This document shows positions 8,796 to 16,867 of a stretch of 64,000 bases of DNA, in pieces. The notes under the pieces were generated by a model. It saw nothing but the letters and a program-made list of their open reading frames with translations, searched no databases and was not told the DNA's origin. The number at the start of each line of letters is the position of its first letter. Position 1 is the stretch's first letter. The position numbers and the translations under genes were made by a program. The stretch lies in contig JBHJGV010000007.1 in assembly GCA_050331455.1 (NCBI GenBank), forward strand, positions 68,749 through 132,748. Reading direction: 5' to 3'. Origin of the DNA: CAYUYV01 sp050331455 (GTDB lineage: Bacteria > Pseudomonadota > Alphaproteobacteria > JAJFIK01).

Positions 8796-10697
8796 TCAGG
8801 CCACCAGGGCCTCGATCTGACGGCGGGCGAAGCGCGCCTCCCGTTTGGCATAGGCCTTGTACACGGCGAGCAGGTCCCCGCGCTTGGCCTGCACTTCCTG
8901 GATGTGTTCTGCGATCAATCCGGGTGATAGGGGGTCTTTGACAATCAACGCCTCGGACAGCACCGGATCGTCGCGGAACAAGTGGCTCGAGGGTCCCACG
9001 AGACACGGCACGCCTTCCTGAAAGCTCTCCAGGGGCAGCATGGGAGAGCATTCCGACAGCGTGACGTAAAGGGTCACGGCCGTGGAGCGCATTTCGTGGC
9101 GGAGCTGGCTTTGGGGCAGGACCTCCGCCCACAGACGTTTGAAGGGCACGCGCAGGGCGGTGACGATCGCGCGGGCGCGCTCATCAAGGCCCGAGCCGGT
9201 CAGTGCCAGCCCGTCCACGCCCTTGACCGCCATGATGGCCGCATAGGGCACCTTGCGATAACTGGACGAACCCGAGAGCCAGAGGCCCACACTGTCCTCG
9301 TTGCGGCTCAAAGTGATCCCGTCCGGGTCGTCGCGCAGCACATTGGGCACGAAAATGCAGTCAAAGCCCATGGCCCGGAAAAAGACGTCGAGGCCATCCT
9401 TGACGACTCCGATCCGCCGCACGAGGCCGTCACCGGCGGCCCGCAGCCAGGGCTGCAGCAGGGACCAGTCATGGGCCTCGCCCATCTGGAGGAAGTTGCT
9501 GTGCCAAAAAAGATCGAACCGGGCGCCGCGTTCGTATCGGTGCACCTGGCGGATCAGGTCGATGAAAAAGGTGTCGCCCCCGGAAATCACGAAATGGGTG
9601 GCCCCGCTGGATAACAGCACACGGGCGTAGCGGTCGATGTCATCCGGCGTCAGATCCTGGGGATGGATGGTGGCGTTTTCCGGAATCGGAAGGGCCTGGT
9701 CGAACAGGTGGCGCGTCGATGTGGCGACCCCGGTCCAGCGCGGCACATAGAGCGCCACGGGCTTGTTCGGGTTCAGCGCCGAAATCAACCCCGGATAGGG
9801 GCTGACGCTGGCCCGCAAATCGTCCGGTTCCCGAATGGTATGGCGAACCGTCTGGGGCGGCGTGGCGGCCGGTGCGTCGGCCGGCAGATCGAAGAGCTCG
9901 GCCAGGATGACATCGCGCGATCCCATGCGCGGCGCATAAAGATCGAGCCGGACGGTCCGCCCCCCATAGCTGAGTTCGGCAACGCCGCTCCATTCATGGA
10001 CCAGGAAGGTGACCCGGCCCATCGGGGACAGCATGAGCGTGATTTCGCCCTTCAGGCCCTTGGCGCAATCGCGCCAGGTTGTCTCGTCGCGCGTGATTGC
10101 GGGCACATGGACCCATGTGCGGCCATCGCAAACGGGCCCCAGGGCAATCCGCCGGGTCAAGGGTTCCGGTTCCGCGGCCAGCACCACGACCTCCGACCCC
10201 TGGCTTTTCGAGTTCTGCCGTCCAGTGATGCGGATGGTCAGCGGACTGCGGGTCGCGGCGGGACCGTCTGCCGCCGGATTGGCCTGGCACAGCGTAATGA
10301 GTTCGGCCCGGGTCAGGTCGTGCACCGCACCCGTCGTGAGATCCATGCGCGCGGGCCATGTCTCGGGCGCGTAGAGATCGACATGCATCGGGTCCGCACC
10401 CTTGCGCGCGATCTCGACAATGCCGCTCCAGGGATGGCGCAGGACAATACAGTCCGGCCGAACGCCTTTGACGGCCACGGGCCTCGCACCGACCTGCAAA
10501 CCGGCCGCAACCTCGCGCCCGTCACCGATCATGACCGGCGACACAAGGGTGCGATTGCGCCGCAACCGGGGTGCCGTCAGAGAAACACCGTCCGCGGACG
10601 GGTCCGGGCGCAGTTCCAGCAGAATGACGTCGTCGCCCCGGGCTTCCGGATTGCGCTGACCCGCCGCTTTCAGGGTGAAGGTCTGGCGTCCCATCAT
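8796..10697 (-). CDS. Glycosyltransferase with duplicated N-terminal module
   Basis: A 633-residue cytoplasmic protein. Residues 5-111 and 153-256 are two copies of one module of about 105 residues. Both start with a T-[LI]-[KR] strand, Gly, Asn, Gly and a D/E-V-hydrophobic strand. Both end in W-S-G-[IV]-x-E and [VR]-x-[VL]-D-L-Y-A-P. I do not recognise this module. From about residue 300 the protein looks like a GT-B glycosyltransferase: YVPRWTGVATSTRHLFD, the VISGGDT strand, HSNFLQMGEAHDW, and late in the protein an ESFQEGVPCLVGPSS segment of the kind that binds the nucleotide sugar. Its ATG overlaps the stop of the 1184-residue glycosyltransferase gene (ATGATG), so the two are translationally coupled. 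It probably adds sugars, possibly rhamnose from the nearby rfb operon, to a surface polymer; that is inference. Confidence 0.65.
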   Translation of the reverse strand: MMGRQTFTLKAAGQRNPEARGDDVILLELRPDPSADGVSLTAPRLRRNRTLVSPVMIGDGREVAAGLQVGARPVAVKGVRPDCIVLRHPWSGIVEIARKGADPMHVDLYAPETWPARMDLTTGAVHDLTRAELITLCQANPAADGPAATRSPLTIRITGRQNSKSQGSEVVVLAAEPEPLTRRIALGPVCDGRTWVHVPAITRDETTWRDCAKGLKGEITLMLSPMGRVTFLVHEWSGVAELSYGGRTVRLDLYAPRMGSRDVILAELFDLPADAPAATPPQTVRHTIREPDDLRASVSPYPGLISALNPNKPVALYVPRWTGVATSTRHLFDQALPIPENATIHPQDLTPDDIDRYARVLLSSGATHFVISGGDTFFIDLIRQVHRYERGARFDLFWHSNFLQMGEAHDWSLLQPWLRAAGDGLVRRIGVVKDGLDVFFRAMGFDCIFVPNVLRDDPDGITLSRNEDSVGLWLSGSSSYRKVPYAAIMAVKGVDGLALTGSGLDERARAIVTALRVPFKRLWAEVLPQSQLRHEMRSTAVTLYVTLSECSPMLPLESFQEGVPCLVGPSSHLFRDDPVLSEALIVKDPLSPGLIAEHIQEVQAKRGDLLAVYKAYAKREARFARRQIEALVA

Positions 10698-13600
10698 GCG
10701 ATCCGTGCCTCCTTCACATCCGCTGCGCCGTCCGGCAGTGCGGGTCCGTCAAACTTATGCGTGTCAGGAGCGATAGGGTGGAGCCAGGTCTCGAGAAACC
10801 CGTTCAGAGCCCGGTGCTGGGCGCCGAGCACGGTCCGCAGGCCCGCATACTCGGCCGTGAAATCGGCCATCAGACGATCCATTTCCTGGCCAATATCGAA
10901 TGCATTGTCCCAAAAGATGACCTGCCCCCCTGCGGCCGGTCCATCGCCAGAGGCAAGCGTGCTGGCGCCCCCAAGAACGGGCAGGAAACCGGCGGCAAGC
11001 GCTCCATCGAGGTCCGCCGGCGGCTCGGGCTCCGGGAAGACACCGAGTGCAAGGGGGCGAGACAGGCGCGGCACGGCAGACACCTGCGCCATGGATCCAT
11101 AGAAGCGGGGCGCCGCGCGGGGACCGAAGGCCGTCCATAGCGGTTCCAGGTGCCGCGCCTGCTGCGGGATCCAGACCCGTGCCGCAGGGCCATTCCGCTG
11201 CTCGAAAAGCATCCAGGCCGTCACAAGATGCGCGAGGCTTGGCAAGAGGCGTCCATCGGACAGGATCAGAAGCTCCACACCGTCCTCGGCCTGCGGATCG
11301 TGCTCCGGCGGAACGGGCAGTGGCGGCGGCACGCGGTGGACCTCGCACCCCTGGCGGGCAAACAGCGGCAAGTAAGCCCCGGTCGATGCCACAACCTCGA
11401 GCCGGTGACGCAGAACGGCAGCCGCCTCGAGCCAACGGGTCAGACCATCGATATCGTCTGCGTAGGAGCTTGCGGCAGCGTCAAGCGGTGGCGCGTGGTC
11501 TGCCAGCGCGCCCGCCGCCCCCGGATCGAGCACCAGAGACACGCAGACGGGCAGGTCAAGCCGCGCCAGGGTCTTGACCAGGTCCGGACCACACTCAAAG
11601 TCGCAGGGCAGGATCAGGCGATCGATGGCGCGCTGCTCGACCAGGAAACGCAGCCCGGCGACCAAGGCCGGCACAAGCCGATCCCCACCCGTGGCCGCGA
11701 TTTCCTCCGCGCCAAGGGTCAAGACGCCTTCTGATCGGGTGACGGTTTGGAACAATCCCGCGCCCGTCCCGCCATGAAGGGCGAGCGTGCGGGCCCGTCC
11801 GTCCGTACGCGCCAGAAGAATGCGCAGGAAGGGGGCCGAACTGTCATCGTCCGTCCCGGCTCGAAGAGAAGCGCCGCGACCCCGCTCGCAAAGCCCTTTG
11901 GACAGATCGTCAAAGCCGAGAAGGGCCGTGCCGCGCTCGGAGCGGGACAGATCCAGGGGGACCACCTCTCCCTTGAAAAAAAGATCGGCACCGCCGCAAT
12001 CGGGCCCAAGGGCCACTTCAAGCGCCGTCGACGGATCGGCGAGGAAAAGCGCCTGTCCCGCCTGCTCCGTCCGGAAGGCCCCGCCCTCTGGGTCTCCCTG
12101 ACGCGCCGTGTGCCGCCAGGGTCCGCTGAAGCGGACGGCCGACCAGGGCTCGTGGAAGCCGCCGCCGCGGAACAGACGGCGCAGGACCACCTCGCCCCCG
12201 GCCCGGTCCGGCCGGCTGCGCAGGATGGCAAGACCCGGATTGATCCGAGTCTGGAGCAGCAGATCGGCCTCTGCCTCATGGCCGCCCAGCGGCAGACACT
12301 CCGCGGCCATGGGAAGGTCGAGCCGCTGCATCAGGGACAGGAACCGCGGTTCGAGACGATCCCCATCCACAAGAATCGCGTTTTCCAGGTCGGGCCAGGG
12401 CGTGGTGACGGCGTGGGTGGTATCGACGCTGGCCCGGGGCACATCGATCCGCATCCGGCCGGCCGCCCGGTGCGCGAGCAGCAGGGAGACATCGCCCCCG
12501 GCACGGCCCTGGTCCAGGCACTCCGAAACCAGCAGACCCTTCGGCAGGCGGATCATCACCCGCGCCCCCATGGCCTCCAGCAGCAGGGGATCGGTTAACA
12601 GCGACGGTCCGGACACCTCCAGATAGCCGTCGCGGCGCTGCCATCCGCCGACGGCGCCGACGCCGGGCCGTGCGGCGAGGATCTGTACCGCCTCGCCGAA
12701 CCAGTCCGGCTGCACGCGATCGCCGGCGCGCAGCACCAGCAGCGCGTCGCCGGCCGGCTCCAGCAGCCCCTCACCGGGCGCCACCGGACCGCCCTGCGCG
12801 CTGAACACATCCCAGCGCCGCCCGCCAAAACTGGCATGGGCCGTGTGGGGCGCCGAGCAGGCCGGCCCCGCACAGGGGCGCAGGCAGTGTACCCGGTCAC
12901 TCAGACCGTCCAACGATTTCGCCGTCCGCAACACCGCCTCATCGCTCGTCTGGGCGGCGGACAGGATCAGGACCAGGACAGATAAAGCATCCGGTTCCCG
13001 GTCAACGGGCCGGCGGGGGATGAACAGGCGGTCCCGCAGATGATCCGTATAGAAGTTCCGGCGATAGCGGGGGGTGTTGCGGCCCTGGCTGGTGGCCAGA
13101 CGCTGGCGCATGCGCGGATCCCGCCCCAGGCGCACCATGGCCTCCGACAGCCCCCGGGCGGTGCCGTCAAAGAAAACGGCGTTTTCGTCCGCTTTGAAAT
13201 GATCACGGAACGCCGGACTGTCCCGCAGGATCAGGGGCACACCGGCCAGATGCAGCTCATGGGCGGCATAGCAATAGGATTCGACCCGGTGGGGAAAACA
13301 GGCGAAGGCTGCGTTTTCCAGGTCCGTCGCCAGATCGTGATGGCTGCGCCGGCCCAGAACATGGAACCGGTCCCGGTGACGCTCCGGGACCATGTCTTCC
13401 ATGGCCCGGGCATCAAAGGGCGCCGACACCGGCTCCTCCGGTCCGATGATCAGGAACCGGGCGGCCCATTCGGAAAAGTCCTGGTCTTTTAGGGCGAGGA
13501 GACTGGCCGCCACGAAAGTGTCGAGACCCTTGAAGCGGGACCGGCGACCGTAAAACACAATATCCTGACCCTGACCATCACAGACCGTTCCCATGACGGG

Positions 13601-14248
13601 CCGCGTCACCGGCGGCGAGGACAGCACGCGCCGCCCGTCCAGCAGGGGGCCGTATAGGGGCCGGATCTCCTCGGCAAAATAGGCAGGACCGGGGGTGAGC
13701 AGCAGGTCGGCGCCTGCAATCTGCGCCCGCTCCAGGGCATAGTGATAGGCCCGTTCCGGCGCCGGCCCATGGCGCGTGCGCCGATCGATGAGCTCCACCG
13801 TGTTGTGCAGACGAATGGCGGTTCGGGTCTCACGCATCCGGGCAAGGCCGAGCGCGTAATAGGCCGGTCCGCAATAGTCGTAAAATTCCAGAAGATCGAT
13901 GGCAAAGCGTTGCAGCAACACATCGACCGCGGCGGCAATCCTGGCGGATCGCTTCAGTTCCGTATCCGGAAAGACCGCTGGCAGACGAAAGGACTCGGAG
14001 GCAAGTGCGTCCACATGGAGAATGTGGACGCGTTCGCTATGGGGGAAGGACAGGCTGTCCGAGGTCGTCAGGCGGCGGAAGGCTTCCTCGGATATGTCCA
14101 AGAGCAGCACGACCGTATAGCCGTCTTCCAGCAGGCGGCAGGCCGTGTGGTAGAGCAGAATGCCGGCCCCGCCAGGCGTCGCGGGATAGATTTCGAGGCT
14201 TACAAAGCCGATCGTCTTCCCGGCGGGGGCCGTCATAGATGCGCTCAT
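10694..14248 (-). CDS. Giant multi-domain glycosyltransferase (1184 aa)
   Basis: Several modules can be seen. Residues 10-400 are a GT4-like GT-B enzyme: GFVSLEIYPATPGGAG at the N-terminus, the YGRRSRFKGLDTF hinge region, and HRVESYCYAAHELHLAGVP containing the E-x7-E motif near residue 320. Residues 420-620 have a GT2-like outline (ALLVLRAGDRVQPDW, then VGAVGGWQRRDG). Residues 680-790 are a beta-rich segment with no assignment, ending in KGEVVPLDLS. Residues 790-1184 resemble another GT-B half, with WIPQQARH and VIFWDNAFDIGQEMDRL. The ATG at 14248 has AAGGTGG upstream; the longer frame does not add a domain. No membrane segments are seen, so it should act in the cytoplasm on a lipid- or protein-linked acceptor. 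The stop overlaps the start of the 633-residue glycosyltransferase. Confidence 0.7.
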   Translation of the reverse strand: MSASMTAPAGKTIGFVSLEIYPATPGGAGILLYHTACRLLEDGYTVVLLLDISEEAFRRLTTSDSLSFPHSERVHILHVDALASESFRLPAVFPDTELKRSARIAAAVDVLLQRFAIDLLEFYDYCGPAYYALGLARMRETRTAIRLHNTVELIDRRTRHGPAPERAYHYALERAQIAGADLLLTPGPAYFAEEIRPLYGPLLDGRRVLSSPPVTRPVMGTVCDGQGQDIVFYGRRSRFKGLDTFVAASLLALKDQDFSEWAARFLIIGPEEPVSAPFDARAMEDMVPERHRDRFHVLGRRSHHDLATDLENAAFACFPHRVESYCYAAHELHLAGVPLILRDSPAFRDHFKADENAVFFDGTARGLSEAMVRLGRDPRMRQRLATSQGRNTPRYRRNFYTDHLRDRLFIPRRPVDREPDALSVLVLILSAAQTSDEAVLRTAKSLDGLSDRVHCLRPCAGPACSAPHTAHASFGGRRWDVFSAQGGPVAPGEGLLEPAGDALLVLRAGDRVQPDWFGEAVQILAARPGVGAVGGWQRRDGYLEVSGPSLLTDPLLLEAMGARVMIRLPKGLLVSECLDQGRAGGDVSLLLAHRAAGRMRIDVPRASVDTTHAVTTPWPDLENAILVDGDRLEPRFLSLMQRLDLPMAAECLPLGGHEAEADLLLQTRINPGLAILRSRPDRAGGEVVLRRLFRGGGFHEPWSAVRFSGPWRHTARQGDPEGGAFRTEQAGQALFLADPSTALEVALGPDCGGADLFFKGEVVPLDLSRSERGTALLGFDDLSKGLCERGRGASLRAGTDDDSSAPFLRILLARTDGRARTLALHGGTGAGLFQTVTRSEGVLTLGAEEIAATGGDRLVPALVAGLRFLVEQRAIDRLILPCDFECGPDLVKTLARLDLPVCVSLVLDPGAAGALADHAPPLDAAASSYADDIDGLTRWLEAAAVLRHRLEVVASTGAYLPLFARQGCEVHRVPPPLPVPPEHDPQAEDGVELLILSDGRLLPSLAHLVTAWMLFEQRNGPAARVWIPQQARHLEPLWTAFGPRAAPRFYGSMAQVSAVPRLSRPLALGVFPEPEPPADLDGALAAGFLPVLGGASTLASGDGPAAGGQVIFWDNAFDIGQEMDRLMADFTAEYAGLRTVLGAQHRALNGFLETWLHPIAPDTHKFDGPALPDGAADVKEARIA

Positions 14249-14427
14249 CGCGTCGCCACCTTGCCAAATGGGAGACTGGAACAGGTCGAGGGGCCGGATC
14301 GAAAGGGGAGTGACCAAACGCCTGCCCCGGCCGTCTGCCGGCGGACGGGTGGTCAGGCATGGCAGGCCCGGTCCGTGTGGGGACAAGGTTAACCGGGTTC
14401 CGGGTTTCCAAATGGTTGACGCCCGGG

Positions 14428-14673
14428 TCAGGACGGCCGGCGCAGACGGGCCATGAAGGTCTCACCGTCCTCGTCGCCCTTCCACTGATTGCAGCGGTGA
14501 CAGGCGGCGACGAGATTGTCCGCGTCATGGCTACCGCCCCGGGACAGGGGCTGGACGTGATCGAGCGTGGCCATGCGATTGCCCCGGTCGAGGGTCATGG
14601 TCCGTCCGCAGTAAAAACAGCAGCCGTCCTGCAGCGTGCACAGGCGAAGCAACAGGCCCCGGCGCCGCGACAC
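14428..14673 (-). CDS. Small HNH endonuclease
   Basis: An 81-residue stand-alone HNH nuclease domain. The zinc-binding CFYCG knuckle is followed by the TLDHVQPLSRGG active-site strand (His as general base), the N of ADNLVAACHRCNQWKG, and its second CxxC. This is the compact form seen in single-domain HNH proteins of 80-190 residues. Its start lies five bases after the stop of the HupE/UreJ gene, so it appears to be the last gene of that operon, though no functional tie is known. It may be a domesticated or selfish nuclease. Confidence 0.8.
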   Translation of the reverse strand: MSRRRGLLLRLCTLQDGCCFYCGRTMTLDRGNRMATLDHVQPLSRGGSHDADNLVAACHRCNQWKGDEDGETFMARLRRPS

Positions 14674-14678
14674 GGCGG

Positions 14679-15968
14679 TCAGACCGTCACACTGCGGACC
14701 ACGAACCAGTAAAGGCCGAGACCGATGAGCAGCGCGATGCCGCCCTCGCGCAAAGGCGCGATCAAGGATCCGAACAGGCTCCGCAGCGCCGCGGTGCAGG
14801 CGAGGAGCGTTGCGGCCGTCAAGATCTGACCGGCTTCGACACCGATATTGAACGCGACGACGGCCCCCAACATGGCCGCCGGCTCCAGGCCGAGATCCGA
14901 AAGGCCACCGGCAAAGCCCGCGCCATGGGCGAGCCCGAAGGCGGCGGCAAGGCCGATCAAGGGACGGTCCTCCGCCATGGGCCTTCCAGGCTGGGTGCGG
15001 GCCGCCATGCCGGCGAGGAACAGGCTCAGGCCGGCCAGCACCCCTGATGAAATCCCAAAGCCGGACCCGATCCCTTGGGCAAGCGCCCAGGCCAGGAGGC
15101 CGCCCGCACCGAGGATCAGGACCGTCCGGTGCCGTCGTGCCGGCAGGCCTGCGGCCTCAAGGGCGGAATAGGCAATGGAAAACCCGATCAGCGCTTCGAT
15201 GGCTGCCCCGACCGGGGCGACCATGCCGAAGGCCACGAGGGCGAGCGTCACGGAATGGCCCAGGGTGAAGCCCGTCAGAGTCAGAACGACCGGCCGCCAT
15301 CCGCTGCACAGGAGCAGGAGCGCGGCGATGAATGCCAGATGGTCGGGCCCGGCCAGAACATGGGTCAGCCCAGAGCTCACAAAGGCCAGGAGCGGGGGAC
15401 CGGTCCGCCCCTGTGCTGCAAGATCGACCACCCGCCGGCTGGCGGACAACAGGGTCTCGCGTGCCCCCTCGTCCGGCAGATCCACCCGAATCACATGGCG
15501 GTGCTGGGCCGATAGGGCGAAAAAGCTGTCGACGCGGATCCGCGCCGGTTCACCCTCCAGGGCCTGAGGACAGGCAAAGGCAAGGCGCATGCGGATCATG
15601 CCTTTGGCGGCGCGCAGGGGCCGTGGGCGTTCGGATGCACAGCGCGCGTCGCCCTGGAGGACGGAAACGGTCCCGGCGAGATGGTCGGCCAGCCGATCCT
15701 GGAGTGAGCCCCCGCCGTTCAGGCCGTAGAGCAGCGTTGCACGGCGCCGGTCGACGGCGAAGGTCGCCTCCAGGCGGTCGGGCGCCACGATCGTCCAGAG
15801 GGAGGCGGATTCGCTGCGGCTGTGCGCGAGGGCCGTCCCCGTCGCCGCCCACACCATGCCGGCCGCGCTCAGCAAGAGGACAGTGATGGTGGCAACCCCG
15901 CGAGCGAGCGCCTCGGAGGCGGCTTTCGGGGTGTGCGGTGCTTTTGGAGTGCGCGGTGCAGGCCTCAT
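14679..15968 (-). CDS. HupE/UreJ-family membrane protein
   Basis: A 429-residue protein. An N-terminal hydrophobic signal segment (about residues 23-48, ending ALAH) is followed by an extracytoplasmic beta-rich domain of about 140 residues. The last 230 residues form six or seven transmembrane helices with the family signature GLTHVLAGPDHLAFI, plus GFTLGHSVTLAL and FGLAHGAGFAGGL. The repeated His residues suggest metal (nickel or cobalt) handling, as proposed for HupE and UreJ. It overlaps the upstream PPIase gene by four bases (ATGA). Grouped here with a DUF3604 protein and a PPIase rather than with hydrogenase or urease genes. Confidence 0.8.
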   Translation of the reverse strand: MRPAPRTPKAPHTPKAASEALARGVATITVLLLSAAGMVWAATGTALAHSRSESASLWTIVAPDRLEATFAVDRRRATLLYGLNGGGSLQDRLADHLAGTVSVLQGDARCASERPRPLRAAKGMIRMRLAFACPQALEGEPARIRVDSFFALSAQHRHVIRVDLPDEGARETLLSASRRVVDLAAQGRTGPPLLAFVSSGLTHVLAGPDHLAFIAALLLLCSGWRPVVLTLTGFTLGHSVTLALVAFGMVAPVGAAIEALIGFSIAYSALEAAGLPARRHRTVLILGAGGLLAWALAQGIGSGFGISSGVLAGLSLFLAGMAARTQPGRPMAEDRPLIGLAAAFGLAHGAGFAGGLSDLGLEPAAMLGAVVAFNIGVEAGQILTAATLLACTAALRSLFGSLIAPLREGGIALLIGLGLYWFVVRSVTV

Positions 15969-16867
15969 GGCGCCAGATCGTCCGCAATGGTGATATCCGC
16001 GCGTGCCTTCAGGCGGGCGATGAGATCGGCAAGGCGCTTTTCATCCCGCCTGCGAAGCCATTCGGCTTCTACCGTGTCCCGAACGGTCTCGAAGGCGGGG
16101 CGGTCCGGATCCACACGCTCCAAGACCCACAGGAAATGGATGCCGTTGGGGCCGTCAAGGGGACCGGCGATGGCGCCTTCCGGAAGGCCGACGGCCATGC
16201 GTGCAAGGGAAACGCCGAGATAATCCCCCAGTTTCTCCTGATCGAGAAGCCGGTCAGGCAAGGCCAAATCCGTACCGGGATGATCCGGGTCGGGAAATGC
16301 GACGGTGCCTGAGCCGGCGGAAGCCTTGATTGCTTCGGCAAGGCGCATGGCCTGGGCGCGATCGGCGACCATGGCATGGCGCAGTCGGACCAGGGGCCTT
16401 GGTGACAGCAGTGCCGGGGTGTCGCGGTAGAAGGCCTTCAAGGCCGCGTCGCTCGGCGGATCGTCAAGGGCCGCGCCGGATGCCGAGCGCATGGCAGCGG
16501 TAATGGCGGCCTTGCGCAGGTCCGCATCATGGCGGATCAGATCCATCTCAACGGCGCGCGTCAGAAGCAGTTCTTCGGCAATCAGCATCTCGAGGACCCG
16601 GGTCCGGTCGGCGGGCGTGAGGTCCGTGCGCCGGTCTCCGGCGACCGCAGCCATGGCCCGTTCGAAATCGAGCCGGGAAAGGGGCCGGCCGTCGACGGTC
16701 GCCGCCGGCCCGATGGCATCGAGATTATTGGTGCGCGGACCGGTGCCGGGCATGGGTGCCCCGAGGGCCGACCACAGGGCCAGCGCGAGGCCCCCGCAGG
16801 CCGCGAGGAGGGCGAGCCACTCCCCCCGGCCTGGTGAAGCGGATCCCGATGGGACCGGCCCGGTCAC
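15965..16867 (-). CDS. Membrane-anchored parvulin-type peptidyl-prolyl isomerase
   Basis: A 300-residue protein with one N-terminal transmembrane helix (about residues 17-37), so the rest should face the periplasm. Residues 50-150 resemble the SurA-type N-terminal helices (LIAEELLLTRAVEM). Residues 150-250 are a PpiC-like domain, ending in the hallmark GPLDGPNGIHFLWVLERV strand. Several rotamase-core positions are altered, so it may act mainly as a chaperone. It overlaps the DUF3604 gene upstream and the HupE/UreJ gene downstream by four bases each, suggesting one regulated transcript and a joint role in the envelope. Confidence 0.78.
   Translation of the reverse strand: MTGPVPSGSASPGRGEWLALLAACGGLALALWSALGAPMPGTGPRTNNLDAIGPAATVDGRPLSRLDFERAMAAVAGDRRTDLTPADRTRVLEMLIAEELLLTRAVEMDLIRHDADLRKAAITAAMRSASGAALDDPPSDAALKAFYRDTPALLSPRPLVRLRHAMVADRAQAMRLAEAIKASAGSGTVAFPDPDHPGTDLALPDRLLDQEKLGDYLGVSLARMAVGLPEGAIAGPLDGPNGIHFLWVLERVDPDRPAFETVRDTVEAEWLRRRDEKRLADLIARLKARADITIADDLAP

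Noticed and set aside
9663..11102. Long plus-strand frame of 479 codons opposite the two glycosyltransferase genes
   Set aside because: It is the shadow of high-GC minus-strand genes. Its translation is Gly/Pro/Arg/Gln-rich with no motif, and the minus strand has clear glycosyltransferase signatures over the same bases.
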